A DNA stretch of 44,574 nucleotides from Eubacterium sp. (GCA_017433615.1 JAFRGW010000108.1:1-44574); one strand, 5' to 3'. Shown: positions 7,885-17,108, counted from the stretch's first letter. Notes: a model not told the origin generated them from the sequence alone. Program-made: numbers and translations.

Positions 7885-8883
7885 TTACATCTCGAACGCC
7901 CCGAGTGTCGCCGCCATCACTGCTTTTATGGTATGCATCCGGTTCTCAGCTTCCTCGAATACACGGGACTGTGCCGACTCGAAGACTTCATCTGTTACTT
8001 CCATGTCGTTGATTCCAAACCGCTCACTCATCTCACGGCCGATCTCCGTATCAAGATCATGGAAAGCCGGCAGGCAGTGCAGGAAAATCGCGTTTTCTCC
8101 TGCATTTTTCATGACTTCTGCAGTTACTTTATACGGAAACAGCTCACGAATCCGCTCCTCCCACACTTCGTCCGGCTCACCCATTGATACCCAGACATCG
8201 GTGTATATTACGTCCTTATCCTTTGTGCCGGCAGCAACATCTTCCGTCAGTGTGATGGTTCCGCCGCTCTCACGCGCATATTCTTCACACTGTGCAACCA
8301 GCTCCGCATTCGGAAAATATTTTTCCGGTGCACATGCTGTAAAGTGCATGCCCATCTTCGCACAGGCAATCATCAGGGAATTGCCCATGTTATATCTGGC
8401 ATCTCCCATATATGTCATGCGAATTCCTTCGAGATGGCCAAAATGTTCCCGGATCGTCAGCAGATCTGCCAGCATCTGTGTCGGATGATATTCGTTGGTC
8501 AGGCCGTTCCAGACAGGTACCCCTGCGTATTCTGCCAGTGTCTCTACAATTGTCTGCTCGAATCCGCGGTATTCAATACCATCGAACATCCCACCGAGCA
8601 CACGCGCGGTGTCCTTGATGCTCTCCTTTTTCCCGATCTGGGAACTTTTCGGATCAAGATAGGTGGAACCCATTCCAAGATCATGTGCAGCCACTTCAAA
8701 AGAACAGCGGGTACGGGTACTGGTCTTCTCGAAAATCAGCGCAACATTTTTTCCGCGCAGTACATCCACCGGGATTCCCTGCTTTTTCAGCTTTTTCAGG
8801 TGTTCGGCGAGATCGATAAAATAATTGATCTCTTCTTTTGTAAAATCCTTGAGTGTCAGAAAGTGTCTGCCTTTTAACTGCAT
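7885..8883 (-). CDS. argF: Ornithine carbamoyltransferase
   Basis: A 332-residue cytoplasmic enzyme joining ornithine and carbamoyl phosphate to give citrulline in arginine synthesis. The carbamoyl-phosphate motif STRTRCSFE, the ornithine loop [10 protein letters not shown], and DVWVSMGE are all present; length is normal. The SD sequence AGGAGG lies 8 nt upstream of ATG 8883. It stands alone among the arginine genes here, 32 nt downstream of the SpoU-type methyltransferase gene and likely in a pfkA-led transcript. argR lies 21 kb away in this window, but I see no convincing ARG box in the short upstream gap. A palindromic repeat follows 2 nt after the stop. Confidence 0.96.
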   Translation of the reverse strand: MQLKGRHFLTLKDFTKEEINYFIDLAEHLKKLKKQGIPVDVLRGKNVALIFEKTSTRTRCSFEVAAHDLGMGSTYLDPKSSQIGKKESIKDTARVLGGMFDGIEYRGFEQTIVETLAEYAGVPVWNGLTNEYHPTQMLADLLTIREHFGHLEGIRMTYMGDARYNMGNSLMIACAKMGMHFTACAPEKYFPNAELVAQCEEYARESGGTITLTEDVAAGTKDKDVIYTDVWVSMGEPDEVWEERIRELFPYKVTAEVMKNAGENAIFLHCLPAFHDLDTEIGREMSERFGINDMEVTDEVFESAQSRVFEEAENRMHTIKAVMAATLGAFEM

Positions 8884-8915
8884 AGTCTTTTCCTCCTGCT
8901 TCTTGATTATGCATA

Positions 8916-9701
8916 TTACACAGCTGTTCTCTGTCTGTGCACTTCATACATCATTACAGATGCTGCAACTGCCGCATTGAGCGATTCAACGGATCCCTCC
9001 ATCGGGATGCGGATGCGGTAATCTGCCTGTCCGGTAAGTTCCCGGCTCAGTCCTTTTCCCTCGTTGCCGATCAGCAGCGCAGTCCCTTTCGTGTAATCCG
9101 GTTCCGTATATGGAACACTGCCGGACAGATGGGATGCATAGCTGTTCACCCCGTTTTCTTTCAGGAAATCCAGCATTCCGCCCAGATCGGCAGTGCGGAT
9201 CACAGGCATGCGAAAAACCGATCCCATCGTAGCCCGGATTACCTTCGGTCCGAAAATATCAGCTGTCTCACTGCCGATCACGATGCCGGTTACACCAGCC
9301 CCCTCGGCCGTCCGGATAATCGTTCCCACATTGCCCGGATCCTGCAGATTTTCCAGCACCAGAACCAGCGGAACCGAACGCTTTCCATCTCCGAGAAGAT
9401 CCCGCTGCTCCCACTGCGGCATTGCTGCAACGGTCAGAATGCCCTGCGGTGTTCTGGTATCACACATCTTCCGAAATACAGGATCCGATACCGTCTGCAC
9501 AGACGCCTGCGCGGCAATATCCGGATGTTCGCCCGCGAAAGATTCTGTTACGTAAACAGCGCGGCGCAGAGACACCGGCGTCTCACAGAAGAGCTTATAC
9601 CCTTCCGCGACAAAACATCCTGTATCTCTGCGCGCTCTGGCTTTTGTATTCAGCTGAATAATCTGTTTAATCTTTTCATTACTGCTGCTTGTAATCATCA
9701 T
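8916..9701 (-). CDS. TrmH/SpoU-family RNA 2'-O-methyltransferase
   Basis: A 261-residue SPOUT-superfamily methyltransferase acting on tRNA or rRNA with S-adenosylmethionine. An N-terminal substrate-binding subdomain ([20 protein letters not shown]) precedes motif 1 ([19 protein letters not shown]), motif 2 (GNEGKGLS) and motif 3 ([16 protein letters not shown]), which form the knot. The target nucleotide cannot be deduced. The start ATG overlaps the pfkA stop by two bases (ATGA), so translation is coupled to pfkA; a second ATG follows immediately. argF follows after 32 nt. Confidence 0.92.
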   Translation of the reverse strand: MMITSSSNEKIKQIIQLNTKARARRDTGCFVAEGYKLFCETPVSLRRAVYVTESFAGEHPDIAAQASVQTVSDPVFRKMCDTRTPQGILTVAAMPQWEQRDLLGDGKRSVPLVLVLENLQDPGNVGTIIRTAEGAGVTGIVIGSETADIFGPKVIRATMGSVFRMPVIRTADLGGMLDFLKENGVNSYASHLSGSVPYTEPDYTKGTALLIGNEGKGLSRELTGQADYRIRIPMEGSVESLNAAVAASVMMYEVHRQRTAV

Positions 9702-10690
9702 ACTTTCGAATAATTATAGGACAGTGCTCTGGAAATCTCGTACTCATACGGATCCAGATCTTTCTGCATGGAGAGCGCCTCATGAATATCGTAGTCCACG
9801 AGTTCCCCCTTCTTCCACGCGACAACACGCTGACTTTTTCCTTCAATCAGCAGATCAACCGCGCGCGCCCCCATTATCGTCGCCATCATACGGTCTCTGC
9901 CGGTCGGCCTTCCGCCGCGCTGCATATGACCGAGTATCGTCGCACGTGTCCCGATGCCTGTAGCGGCCTCAATCCGGCGCGCCATCGATGTAGAATGACC
10001 GATTCCCTCGGCGTTGATAATAATGTGATGCTTTTTCCCTTTTCTGCGGGTGCTGATGACATTATTAATCACCTGCTGCTCATCATAATCATATTTTTCA
10101 GGGAGCAGAATATTCTCGGAACCGGATCCGATTCCGGCCCAGAGTGCAATATAGCCTGCATTTCTGCCCATAACTTCAATAATACTGACACGCTCATGCG
10201 ATGCAGATGTATCACGCACTTTGTCGATCGCTTCAATCGCTGTATTCACTGCCGTATCAAATCCGATGGTGTACTCTGTACAGGCAATGTCCAGATCAAT
10301 TGTCCCCGGAACACCAACAACGTTAATTCCGCGCTCCGCAAGTTTCTGTGCACCTGCAAAAGACCCGTCTCCGCCGATTACGACAAGGCCCTCGATCCCG
10401 AACTGCCGGCACATTTCCACAGCCTTCTCCTGTCCGGCATCCGTGCGCATGTCCGCACTTCTTGCAGTGTATAGAATTGTGCCGCCGCGGCCGATAATAT
10501 CGGAAACATCCTTTGCTTCCAGTTCTCTGATCTCTCCGTTAATCAGTCCCTCATAGCCACGGTAAACACCCATCGTCCTGAGACCTCTGCCGCGTCCGCG
10601 TCTTACAACGGCACGGATGGCAGCGTTCATCCCGGGTGCATCTCCGCCGCTCGTCAGGACACCAATCGTTTTTATCTTATGATCAGCCAT
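9698..10690 (-). CDS. pfkA: ATP-dependent 6-phosphofructokinase
   Basis: A 330-residue group A phosphofructokinase that phosphorylates fructose 6-phosphate in glycolysis. GGDAPGMNAAIRAVVRRG, GGDGSFAGA (the Gly pattern of ATP rather than pyrophosphate users), MGRNAGYIALWAG and GHMQRGGRPTGRD are visible. The catalytic segment reads PGTIDLDIACTEYTIGF, where E. coli PfkA has TIDNDIKGTDYTIGF; both catalytic Asp residues remain. A longer frame starts at 10714, but ATG 10690 has AGAGAGGGA upstream and begins at the usual MADHKIKTIGVLTSGG, so it was chosen. The stop overlaps the next methyltransferase start. Confidence 0.96.
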   Translation of the reverse strand: MADHKIKTIGVLTSGGDAPGMNAAIRAVVRRGRGRGLRTMGVYRGYEGLINGEIRELEAKDVSDIIGRGGTILYTARSADMRTDAGQEKAVEMCRQFGIEGLVVIGGDGSFAGAQKLAERGINVVGVPGTIDLDIACTEYTIGFDTAVNTAIEAIDKVRDTSASHERVSIIEVMGRNAGYIALWAGIGSGSENILLPEKYDYDEQQVINNVISTRRKGKKHHIIINAEGIGHSTSMARRIEAATGIGTRATILGHMQRGGRPTGRDRMMATIMGARAVDLLIEGKSQRVVAWKKGELVDYDIHEALSMQKDLDPYEYEISRALSYNYSKV

Positions 10691-10744
10691 ATACAGTTCC
10701 CTCTCTGTGATCATTTTCTTCAGACTTCACAAAATAATATCATC

Positions 10745-10773
10745 AGTATAGCAATCTTTTCGAGATTTGTCAT
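10745..10773 (-). promoter_or_regulatory. Promoter for pfkA operon
   Basis: On the - strand, ATGACA (10768-10773) and TATACT (10745-10750) are separated by exactly 17 nt, a good vegetative sigma-factor promoter about 55 nt upstream of the pfkA start. Confidence 0.75.
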
Positions 10774-10820
10774 TGAAAAATAACCGGCATATCCATCTTA
10801 CTGCCGGATCACTTTTCTGC

Positions 10821-10860
10821 AAGCAAAAAGCAGTACCATTTCCGATACTGCTTTTTGCTT
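10821..10860. terminator. Hairpin terminator between antitoxin gene and pfkA
   Basis: A perfect 15-bp inverted repeat, AAGCAAAAAGCAGTA (10821-10835) with its complement at 10846-10860 and a 10-nt loop. A/T runs in the arms allow termination of transcription arriving from the antitoxin gene on the - strand. Confidence 0.75.
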
Positions 10861-10896
10861 TCTTCTCTCAAAGAAATTCCGCTGCTGTGCATCTGT

Positions 10897-11130
10897 TTAA
10901 TTATTCTCTCCGTTTTTGATGCGTGTCAGATAATTCCAGAATGCCTGTGTCGCCTCTTCCTCAGAATCCGATACAATATCATCCAACTTTGCGAAATCAA
11001 CCACAAGATACCGCGGAACATTATTTTTGAAAATAATCGCGCTTCCGTGCTGCTCTACCATTCTGGACACTCTTGAAAAATTCTGATTGGCCTCGGTCAT
11101 TGACACAACGGTTTTCGTATCAATGTTCAT
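10897..11130 (-). CDS. Solitary Phd/YefM-type antitoxin
   Basis: A 77-residue protein with the Phd/YefM N-terminal DNA-binding fold: MNIDTKTVVSMTEANQNFSR, followed by AIIFKNNVPRYLVVDF, the typical strand-turn-strand of the family. Such antitoxins bind and repress their own promoter and neutralise a toxin through the C-terminus. No toxin gene is adjacent: downstream are only a terminator and pfkA, and upstream is dnaE. It may act in trans, be a leftover, or be a stand-alone regulator. AGGAG lies 7 nt before ATG 11130. A promoter-like sequence lies at 11165-11193 with a direct repeat further upstream. Confidence 0.82.
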   Translation of the reverse strand: MNIDTKTVVSMTEANQNFSRVSRMVEQHGSAIIFKNNVPRYLVVDFAKLDDIVSDSEEEATQAFWNYLTRIKNGENN

Positions 11131-11164
11131 GACTGTTCTCCTCTTGCCTCAAAGCCCCTAACAA

Positions 11165-11193
11165 TCATTACTGTAACATCCGATATCCGTCAA
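11165..11193 (-). promoter_or_regulatory. Possible promoter of the Phd-type antitoxin gene
   Basis: On the - strand TTGACG (11188-11193) and TAATGA (11165-11170) are 17 nt apart; the -10 match is poor. A direct repeat ATGTGACC (11200-11207 and 11212-11219 on +) lies just upstream and might be an operator. Confidence 0.4.
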
Positions 11194-11227
11194 GACAATA
11201 TGTGACCTGTCATGTGACCATCTTTTT

Positions 11228-14200
11228 TTATGATTTGTGTATGCTCTTATGCACCAATTTCACATTCAATTCTCCAAATATTTCTATCAGCTTTGACATC
11301 ATAGTGTCCGTTATCTGAACACGGCCCGCTGCAGTCTTCATCTGTTTCTCATCACGCAGATACACAATCAACTCATCTTTTCCATCTTCCGGATATTCTC
11401 TGAGAAAATCAGAAAGAATCCTCTGCTTATCAGCATACGCTGCGTGGTTTTCAAACTGAATCCACAGCTGCCGGGGAATATCATCAAACGGAATGACCCG
11501 CTCCAGGATCACCTTGGATGCCTTGTCATCCTCCGCCGATACGCGTCCGGCAATAAATACACGAGCATCCTCCTCCAGCAAGGATCCGCTCTGCTCATAA
11601 TTTCTCGGAAATACTACAATCTCAACGGTTCCGTACAAATCTTCCAGCGTCAGGAACGCCATAACTTTGTTGTCACGGGTATATTTGATCGTCCGTTCTG
11701 TAATCATCCCCCCGACAACCACGCGGCTGCCATCCTTCACTGCAGAATGTCCGGATTCCTCATCCAGCTGAAAATCACGGGAAGCCGCGGTAATATTTTT
11801 CTTCCAGAGTGCTTCATACCGGTTCAGTGGATGCCCGCTGATATAAATACCGGTAACCTCACGCTCAAACATCAGCTTTTCTTCCTCTGTAAATTCGCCG
11901 ACATCAGGCATCCGGATTTCCAGTGCCTTCCTGTTGTCCTCCGGAAGCAGATCAAAAAGGCTCATCTGCCCGGTCAGATTATTCGCCTTCTCACGGTTTG
12001 CCTGATCCAGCACCAGCGTATAAACCTGCATCAGCTGCTTACGCGTCGCCCCGAAACAGTCAAATGCACCCGCCTTGATAAAATTCTCAAGCGTCCGCTT
12101 ATTGACTTCTCTGGCTGAAAGCCGCTCACAGAAATTCTGCAGGCTGCGGAACGGCCCGTTCTGATCGCGTTCCGCTGTGATTGCTTCCATCACCGGTTTT
12201 CCGATTCCCTTGATTGCCGTCATCCCGTAACGGATCTTTCCTTCCTCAACCGAGAAATTTCCGCGGCTGCGGTTGATATCCGGCGGAAGAATCTCGATCT
12301 GCAGCTGCCTGCAGTGAAGGATATACTCCGCACATTTTCCGGGGTTATCAATCACCGATGTCATCAGGGCCGCCATAAATTCTACCGGGTAATAATATTT
12401 CAGCCATGCTGTCTGGTACGAAACGATCGCATAGGCTGCCGCGTGACTCTTATTAAATGCATATTTGGCAAAGTCAATCATCTCATCATAGATATGATTG
12501 GCTGTCTCTTCCGCAATCCCGTTACGGACACATCCCGGAACCCCCTGCGCCTGATTGCCGTATACGAAATTCTGGCGTTCCTCCTCCATGACCTTGCCTT
12601 TTTTCTTGGACATGGCACGCCGCAGCACGTCACTGCGTCCGTAGGTATATCCGGCCAGTTCCCGCACGATCTGCATAACCTGTTCCTGATAGACAATGCA
12701 TCCGTAAGTCGGCTCCAGAATCGGCTTGAGCTGTGGTGTCTCATAACGCACCTGATCCGGATTCTTCTTTCCGCGGATATACTGCGGAATAAAATCCATT
12801 GGTCCCGGACGGTACAGTGCAACACCTGCAATGATGTCTTCAAGCGTTGTCGGCTTCAGTTCCTTCATAAAGCTCTTCATTCCTGCCGACTCCAGCTGAA
12901 ATACACCCTCACATTTGCCGGCACCGATCATCTGCATTACCTTCGGGTCATTGTAATCAATCGCATTCAGATCAATGGCATGTCCTGAAGACTGCTCTGC
13001 CATCTGCTGTGCATTCTGGATAACGGTAAGGGTTCGCAGCCCGAGGAAATCCATTTTCAGAAGGCCCAGTTCCTCCAGGGTTGTCATTGTATACTGGGTT
13101 GTAATGGTTCCGTCTGCTGCTCTGGAAAGCGGGACAAATTCATCAACCGGCTTTGATGCAATCACAACACCGGCTGCATGCATGGAGGTATGCCGCGGCA
13201 GACCTTCAAGACGTTTTGCCATATCAATCAGATGATGCACATCCTCTTCGCCGTCATAGATTTTCCGGAGCTCCGGATTCATTGTAAGCGCTTTGTCAAT
13301 TGTAATATTCAGTTCATTCGGAATCATCTTGGCAATGGTATCACACCGCGCATACGGCAGATCCAGAACACGGCCGACATCCCGGATAACACCGCGCGCA
13401 GCGAGCGTTCCGAACGTCACGATCTGGACAACCCGGTCGGCACCATATTTGTGCACGACATAGTCAATTACCTCGCCGCGGCGCTCAAAACAGAAATCCA
13501 CGTCAATATCAGGCATCGAGACACGCTCAGGGTTCAGAAAACGCTCAAACAGCAGACTGTATTTCAGCGGATCCAGTTCGGTAATCCCCAGCGTATATGC
13601 CACGATGCTTCCGGCTGCGCTGCCGCGTCCCGGCCCCACCATAATTCCGTGTTCTTTGGCAAAATGGATATAATCCCATACAATCAGAAAGTAATCAACA
13701 AATCCCATTGTGCGGATCGTATCCAGTTCAAACTGCAGCCGCTTTTCGATCTCTTCTGTAACAGGATGATAGTTTGCCTCCAGACCCTTTCTGCACAGTT
13801 CCTCAAGATACGTGTAAGAAGAATACCCTTCAGGGACATCAAATTTCGGCAGCTTCAGATTATGAAACTCGATCTCCACATGGCACCTGTCTGCGATTTT
13901 CTGTGTGTTCTCCAGCGCCTGCGGTGCATAAGGAAACAGACTGCGCATTTCTTCTTCTGATTTCACATAATACTGTCCGCCCTCATAGCGAAGACGGTTC
14001 TCATCCGAAATCTTTTTTCCCGTCTGAAGACAAAGAAGAATATCATGTGCATCCGCATCCGAAGCCCAGGTATAATGACAGTCATTTGTCACCACCAGTT
14101 CGATCCCGGTTTCCTGCGAAAGGCGAAGCATCTGCTGGTTGACCAGCTGCTGTTCCGCGATCCCGTGATCCTGCATCTCAAGAAAGAAGTTGCCTTCTCC

Positions 14201-14698
14201 GAAAATATCCCTGTAGTGCAGGGCGGCTTTCTTTGCATCATCATACAGCTGAAGACTGAGATAACGTGATACTTCGCCTGCCAGACATGCCGAGAGCGCT
14301 ATGATACCCTCGTGATACTGTTCGAGAATCTCATAGTCGACACGTGGTTTGTAATAAAACCCGTCCACAAATCCCTTTGAAACAATTTTGGTGAGGTTTT
14401 CATAGCCTTTGTTATTCTCCGCAAGCAGAACAAGATGGTAATACCGATTCTCCTCAGCGCGCAGTTCTTTGTCGAACCGTGAACCCGGCGCCACATACAC
14501 CTCACAGCCGATAACGGGATTGATTCCGGCATCCCGCGCAGCCTTATAAAAATCAATGCAGCCGTACATGACGCCATGGTCCGTGATGGCAGCACTGTTC
14601 ATCCCCAGTTCTTTTACGCGGGCTACATATTCTTTTATTTTATTGGAACCATCCAGAAGACTGTATTCCGTATGTACATGCAGATGCGCAAAGCTCAT
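11228..14698 (-). CDS. dnaE: DNA polymerase III alpha subunit
   Basis: An 1156-residue C-family replicative polymerase of the DnaE (not PolC) type: no embedded 3'-5' exonuclease domain. The PHP domain begins at once with HLHVHTEYSLLDG (residues 5-17); the palm carries GPGRGSAAGS and PDIDVDF (about residue 397), whose acidic residues are catalytic. A helix-hairpin-helix region, an OB-fold (VVVGGMITERTIKYTRDNKVMA-like stretch) and a C-terminal tail follow. Length is normal for Clostridia DnaE. It is followed on the same strand by the small antitoxin gene; upstream lies a 580-nt gene-free gap, so its promoter should be there. Confidence 0.96.
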   Translation of the reverse strand: MSFAHLHVHTEYSLLDGSNKIKEYVARVKELGMNSAAITDHGVMYGCIDFYKAARDAGINPVIGCEVYVAPGSRFDKELRAEENRYYHLVLLAENNKGYENLTKIVSKGFVDGFYYKPRVDYEILEQYHEGIIALSACLAGEVSRYLSLQLYDDAKKAALHYRDIFGEGNFFLEMQDHGIAEQQLVNQQMLRLSQETGIELVVTNDCHYTWASDADAHDILLCLQTGKKISDENRLRYEGGQYYVKSEEEMRSLFPYAPQALENTQKIADRCHVEIEFHNLKLPKFDVPEGYSSYTYLEELCRKGLEANYHPVTEEIEKRLQFELDTIRTMGFVDYFLIVWDYIHFAKEHGIMVGPGRGSAAGSIVAYTLGITELDPLKYSLLFERFLNPERVSMPDIDVDFCFERRGEVIDYVVHKYGADRVVQIVTFGTLAARGVIRDVGRVLDLPYARCDTIAKMIPNELNITIDKALTMNPELRKIYDGEEDVHHLIDMAKRLEGLPRHTSMHAAGVVIASKPVDEFVPLSRAADGTITTQYTMTTLEELGLLKMDFLGLRTLTVIQNAQQMAEQSSGHAIDLNAIDYNDPKVMQMIGAGKCEGVFQLESAGMKSFMKELKPTTLEDIIAGVALYRPGPMDFIPQYIRGKKNPDQVRYETPQLKPILEPTYGCIVYQEQVMQIVRELAGYTYGRSDVLRRAMSKKKGKVMEEERQNFVYGNQAQGVPGCVRNGIAEETANHIYDEMIDFAKYAFNKSHAAAYAIVSYQTAWLKYYYPVEFMAALMTSVIDNPGKCAEYILHCRQLQIEILPPDINRSRGNFSVEEGKIRYGMTAIKGIGKPVMEAITAERDQNGPFRSLQNFCERLSAREVNKRTLENFIKAGAFDCFGATRKQLMQVYTLVLDQANREKANNLTGQMSLFDLLPEDNRKALEIRMPDVGEFTEEEKLMFEREVTGIYISGHPLNRYEALWKKNITAASRDFQLDEESGHSAVKDGSRVVVGGMITERTIKYTRDNKVMAFLTLEDLYGTVEIVVFPRNYEQSGSLLEEDARVFIAGRVSAEDDKASKVILERVIPFDDIPRQLWIQFENHAAYADKQRILSDFLREYPEDGKDELIVYLRDEKQMKTAAGRVQITDTMMSKLIEIFGELNVKLVHKSIHKS

Positions 14699-14884
14699 GG
14701 TTTATTCCTTTCCAAACCGGGGTTTGTAGAGTTGTTTGTTGTCTCTTTCTACGCACGACGACAATGGTATTCTCTGTCCGCTCCTCGGGAAATGCCATCG
14801 AACTTCGCACTAAGATTCTGTAGGCGTGCAGCAAATTCGTGAAAGACGGCCACTCATTTCCTGCACACCAACATCATCTGCGAT

Positions 14885-14907
14885 CAAACAGTCCACTGGA
14901 CTGTTTG
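14885..14907. repeat. 23-bp palindrome in the dnaE upstream gap
   Basis: CAAACAGTCCA (14885-14895), one central base, then its exact complement (14897-14907). There is no T-run, so it is not an ordinary terminator; it is more likely a repeat hairpin or protein site. Confidence 0.7.
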
Positions 14908-15137
14908 CCTGCATGCTAAGGCATAAGTGTGAATTTCTCCGAACATTTCCTCGAAAAGTCACGCACAGAGAATATACATTGCGTCGTGCTTACACTTGGC
15001 AATGCGGCTGCTCGCAGTGCAAAACTGAAGTGAACAGCAGCCGTTAGTATATACTGCAGCCGTGTAAGTGCGAAGATCATAATGGCTTCCTGAGAAGGGA
15101 TTGCCGCAAAAAAGTTCAACAAGACAGATGATATAGA

Positions 15138-15198
15138 TTCTCTTAGTGTGCCGGCTAAGAGTGTTCATCTATCACGAATCGGCGGCACACTTAGAGAA
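15138..15198. repeat. Inverted repeat with competing inner hairpin
   Basis: TTCTCTTAGTGTGCCG (15138-15153) pairs with CGGCACACTTAGAGAA (15183-15198) at 15 of 16 positions. CTCTTAG (15140-15146) can instead pair with CTAAGAG (15155-15161), so two exclusive folds exist. It lies about 80 nt downstream of the CvfB-like gene stop on the - strand. Confidence 0.65.
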
Positions 15199-15279
15199 CC
15201 TTATCAGATGGCTTGGGGGACTTTTGGCCTCCCTTCGAAGGATCCATATGATCTGAACACGAACCCGACAAACTCCGAT

Positions 15280-16122
15280 TTACAGTGCTATCAAATTTCC
15301 ATCCTCTTTGACAACGAGTTTCTCTTTCAGCAGATGTCCCACTGCCCGCTTGAACGCGGCCTTGGACATACCAAACACCTCATTGATCTGCTCCGGCGAT
15401 GCCTTGTCATCAAACGGAAGGACACCGCCGCGCTCCCGGATTGCTTCGAGAATGGTATCTGCATCATCGCCGATCTGTATATATGCCTTCTGCCGCGCAG
15501 AAAGGCAAAGACGTCCGTCTTCCCGCACCTCTGTCACACGCAGCTGCAGAATTTCTCCCGGCCTGTAGACTCCCTGTGCATCTTTCTTCGGAATCAGTGC
15601 AGAATACCGGTCATCCACAGCGACAAAGATGCCGAAATTGCGGCTGACTTCATAGACACGTCCCTTTACCATGTCTCCGGTCTGATAAGGTGCGCGGGAT
15701 TTCAGATACTTATAAACATTCATCGTGGCTGCAAGGCGTCCGGTTTTATCAATATACAGCGCGGCAAGCACCTGATCGCCGGCCTTCACGTTCCCGCGCT
15801 GCTCGCGGTAAGGCAGCAACAGATCACGTTCAAGCCCCCAGTCCAGGAAGGCACCGATCCGCGTAACTTCTTTTACCGTAAGCAGTGCAGTCTCATGCAG
15901 ATGAATAAACGGATCGGAAGTGGTCGCGATCATCCGGTCGTCCGAATCCCGGTAAAGAAATACGGTCAGTTCATCATCGGTCTTTGCCCCTTCCGGCACC
16001 TGCTTCTGTGGCAGAAGTACCTGCTCATCCCTGCCGGCATTCTGTGATTCTGCCAGATATACGCCGAATTTCAGCTGTTTGATAATCTGTAATTTCTGTT
16101 TTTCTCCCAACAAAAGGCTCAT
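15280..16122 (-). CDS. cvfB: CvfB-like S1 RNA-binding protein
   Basis: A 280-residue cytoplasmic RNA-binding protein of the CvfB/YitL family: several S1-type OB folds (FGVYLAESQ near 19-27; EVTRIGAFLDWGLERDLLLP; GRVYEVSRNFGIFVAVDDRYSALIP) and a C-terminal winged helix (GVLPFDDKASPEQINEVF, MSKAAFKRAVGHLL). Family members influence virulence and expression at RNA level in Firmicutes. The start overlaps the stop of the upstream thioesterase by four bases (ATGA type), so the pair is translationally coupled. It is followed by the repeat-rich gap. Confidence 0.92.
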   Translation of the reverse strand: MSLLLGEKQKLQIIKQLKFGVYLAESQNAGRDEQVLLPQKQVPEGAKTDDELTVFLYRDSDDRMIATTSDPFIHLHETALLTVKEVTRIGAFLDWGLERDLLLPYREQRGNVKAGDQVLAALYIDKTGRLAATMNVYKYLKSRAPYQTGDMVKGRVYEVSRNFGIFVAVDDRYSALIPKKDAQGVYRPGEILQLRVTEVREDGRLCLSARQKAYIQIGDDADTILEAIRERGGVLPFDDKASPEQINEVFGMSKAAFKRAVGHLLKEKLVVKEDGNLIAL

Positions 16123-16841
16123 TCGTTATCCTCTCTGGTAAATGCACCGATAAAATACGGATCCCCGTCAACGTTGCGCAGTTCAACCACACATCCATTA
16201 TCCAGATTATGAACGACCGGTGTAATTGTCTCTCCGAGATAAGCCTGTTTTCTGTATTCTGCACGCACTGCCTGCGGTGCAAAACTGCGCGGCAGGTAAT
16301 TCTGTGCAAGCAGAATGTACTGTCCGCTGTTGACATGCCCGTTCGTATCCAGATTGCTTTCATGTACGATGAACGGTTCCTGCTGCTCACCCGCATCCTT
16401 CACGCGGATCTTTCGTCTTCCGAAATCTTCCGGAAGTGCGAGATCCGGTTCGATCCCGTAAGCTTCCGCCTGCTCCTTTACATTCAGCGGCTGATTTGCT
16501 TTCATATCCATATATACCCAGTCTGACTTTCCGGACGCCAGCAGCTCTCCGTCTGCTGTCTCGACAAGGAAATCTCGGTAACCGAGAAATCCCCGAAAGG
16601 CTGTTGCCCATGTGGAAACGCGGATATTTGTGTTAAACTTCGGATAGCGCAGAATCTTCATTCGAAATGAAGCCAGTACCCATGTCATTTTATGCTCTGC
16701 GATCCAGTCAAGTCCGACTCCCACTTCCTCACCATGGAATGTCGCACAGTCCATCAGGTAATTGATCAGAGAGGGAAGTGAAAGGTAGCCTCTGTCATCT
16801 ACCTCACTGAACCTGACTCTGCTTTCGAATGTGTATTTCAT
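16119..16841 (-). CDS. Acyl-ACP thioesterase
   Basis: A 240-residue double-hotdog enzyme of the FatA/FatB family that releases fatty acids from acyl carrier protein. The first hotdog starts FESRVRFSEVDDRGYLSLPSL; WVLASF and GKSDWVYMD are typical; the second hotdog carries LDTNGHVNSGQY, whose Asn and His belong to the active site. Bacterial members are common in gut Clostridia and set chain length of released acids. GGAGG lies 5 nt before ATG 16841. It is first in a two-gene operon with the CvfB-like gene. Confidence 0.92.
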   Translation of the reverse strand: MKYTFESRVRFSEVDDRGYLSLPSLINYLMDCATFHGEEVGVGLDWIAEHKMTWVLASFRMKILRYPKFNTNIRVSTWATAFRGFLGYRDFLVETADGELLASGKSDWVYMDMKANQPLNVKEQAEAYGIEPDLALPEDFGRRKIRVKDAGEQQEPFIVHESNLDTNGHVNSGQYILLAQNYLPRSFAPQAVRAEYRKQAYLGETITPVVHNLDNGCVVELRNVDGDPYFIGAFTREDNE

Positions 16842-16952
16842 TGCGCCCTCCGCTTTATTAACTTATTATAGAGAGATTATTTCGCCCTTCAGCGCCGTGT
16901 GGAGCAAGTATATCATCTGAAATAAAAAAAAACAATTTATTTCAGAAAATGC

Positions 16953-16981
16953 TTGCATTTTAAAATAACATCATATATAAT
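16953..16981 (+). promoter_or_regulatory. Promoter of tRNA-Gln
   Basis: TTGCAT (16953-16958) and TATAAT (16976-16981) are separated by 17 nt in an A/T-rich stretch, ending 20 nt before the tRNA. Confidence 0.85.
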
Positions 16982-17001
16982 CATCCATGTTGTACAGATA
17001 A

Positions 17002-17073
17002 AGGGCTATCGCCAAATGGTAAGGCAACGGACTCTGACTCCGTCATTTCAAGGTTCGAATCCTTGTAGCCCTG
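17002..17073 (+). tRNA. tRNA-Gln (anticodon CTG)
   Basis: A full cloverleaf of 72 nt: acceptor AGGGCTA (17002-17008) pairs with TAGCCCT (17066-17072), discriminator G; D-stem GCC/GGC; anticodon CTG within GGACTCTGACTCC; T-arm with GGTTCGAATCC. It reads CAG codons. The 3' CCA is not encoded. It has its own promoter and terminator, a single-gene unit. Confidence 0.96.
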
Positions 17074-17074
17074 T

Positions 17075-17108
17075 AAAAACCGCTTCGCTTACGCGAGGCG
17101 GTTTTTGT
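17075..17108. terminator. Terminator after tRNA-Gln
   Basis: AAAAACCGCTTCGC (17075-17088) pairs with GCGAGGCGGTTTTT (about 17093-17106) with one G-T pair, ending in a T-run. It also faces the convergent antiporter gene and may stop both. Confidence 0.88.

Larger units (their letters stand above)
14699..15279. other. 580-nt gene-free, hairpin-rich intergenic region
   Basis: Short open frames occur on both strands, but none has a ribosome binding site, codon pattern or recognisable family, and they overlap each other. The region is instead full of inverted repeats: GTGCAG/CTGCAC (14826-14831/14861-14866), a near-perfect 23-bp palindrome at 14885-14907, CTTACAC/GTGTAAG enclosing CGGCTGCT/AGCAGCCG around 14989-15070, and a 16-bp stem at 15138-15198. 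It resembles dispersed noncoding repeat sequence of Lachnospiraceae; I cannot assign a function. Confidence 0.6.

Noticed and set aside
8905..8917. Shared 13-mer GATTATGCATATT before argF and at 19257-19269 as an ArgR site
   Set aside because: Chance 13-mer matches are expected in a 44-kb window, and the sequence does not fit the ARG box consensus I know.
14826..15168. Short open frames in the dnaE upstream gap
   Set aside because: They overlap on both strands, have no ribosome binding site and cross stable inverted repeats.
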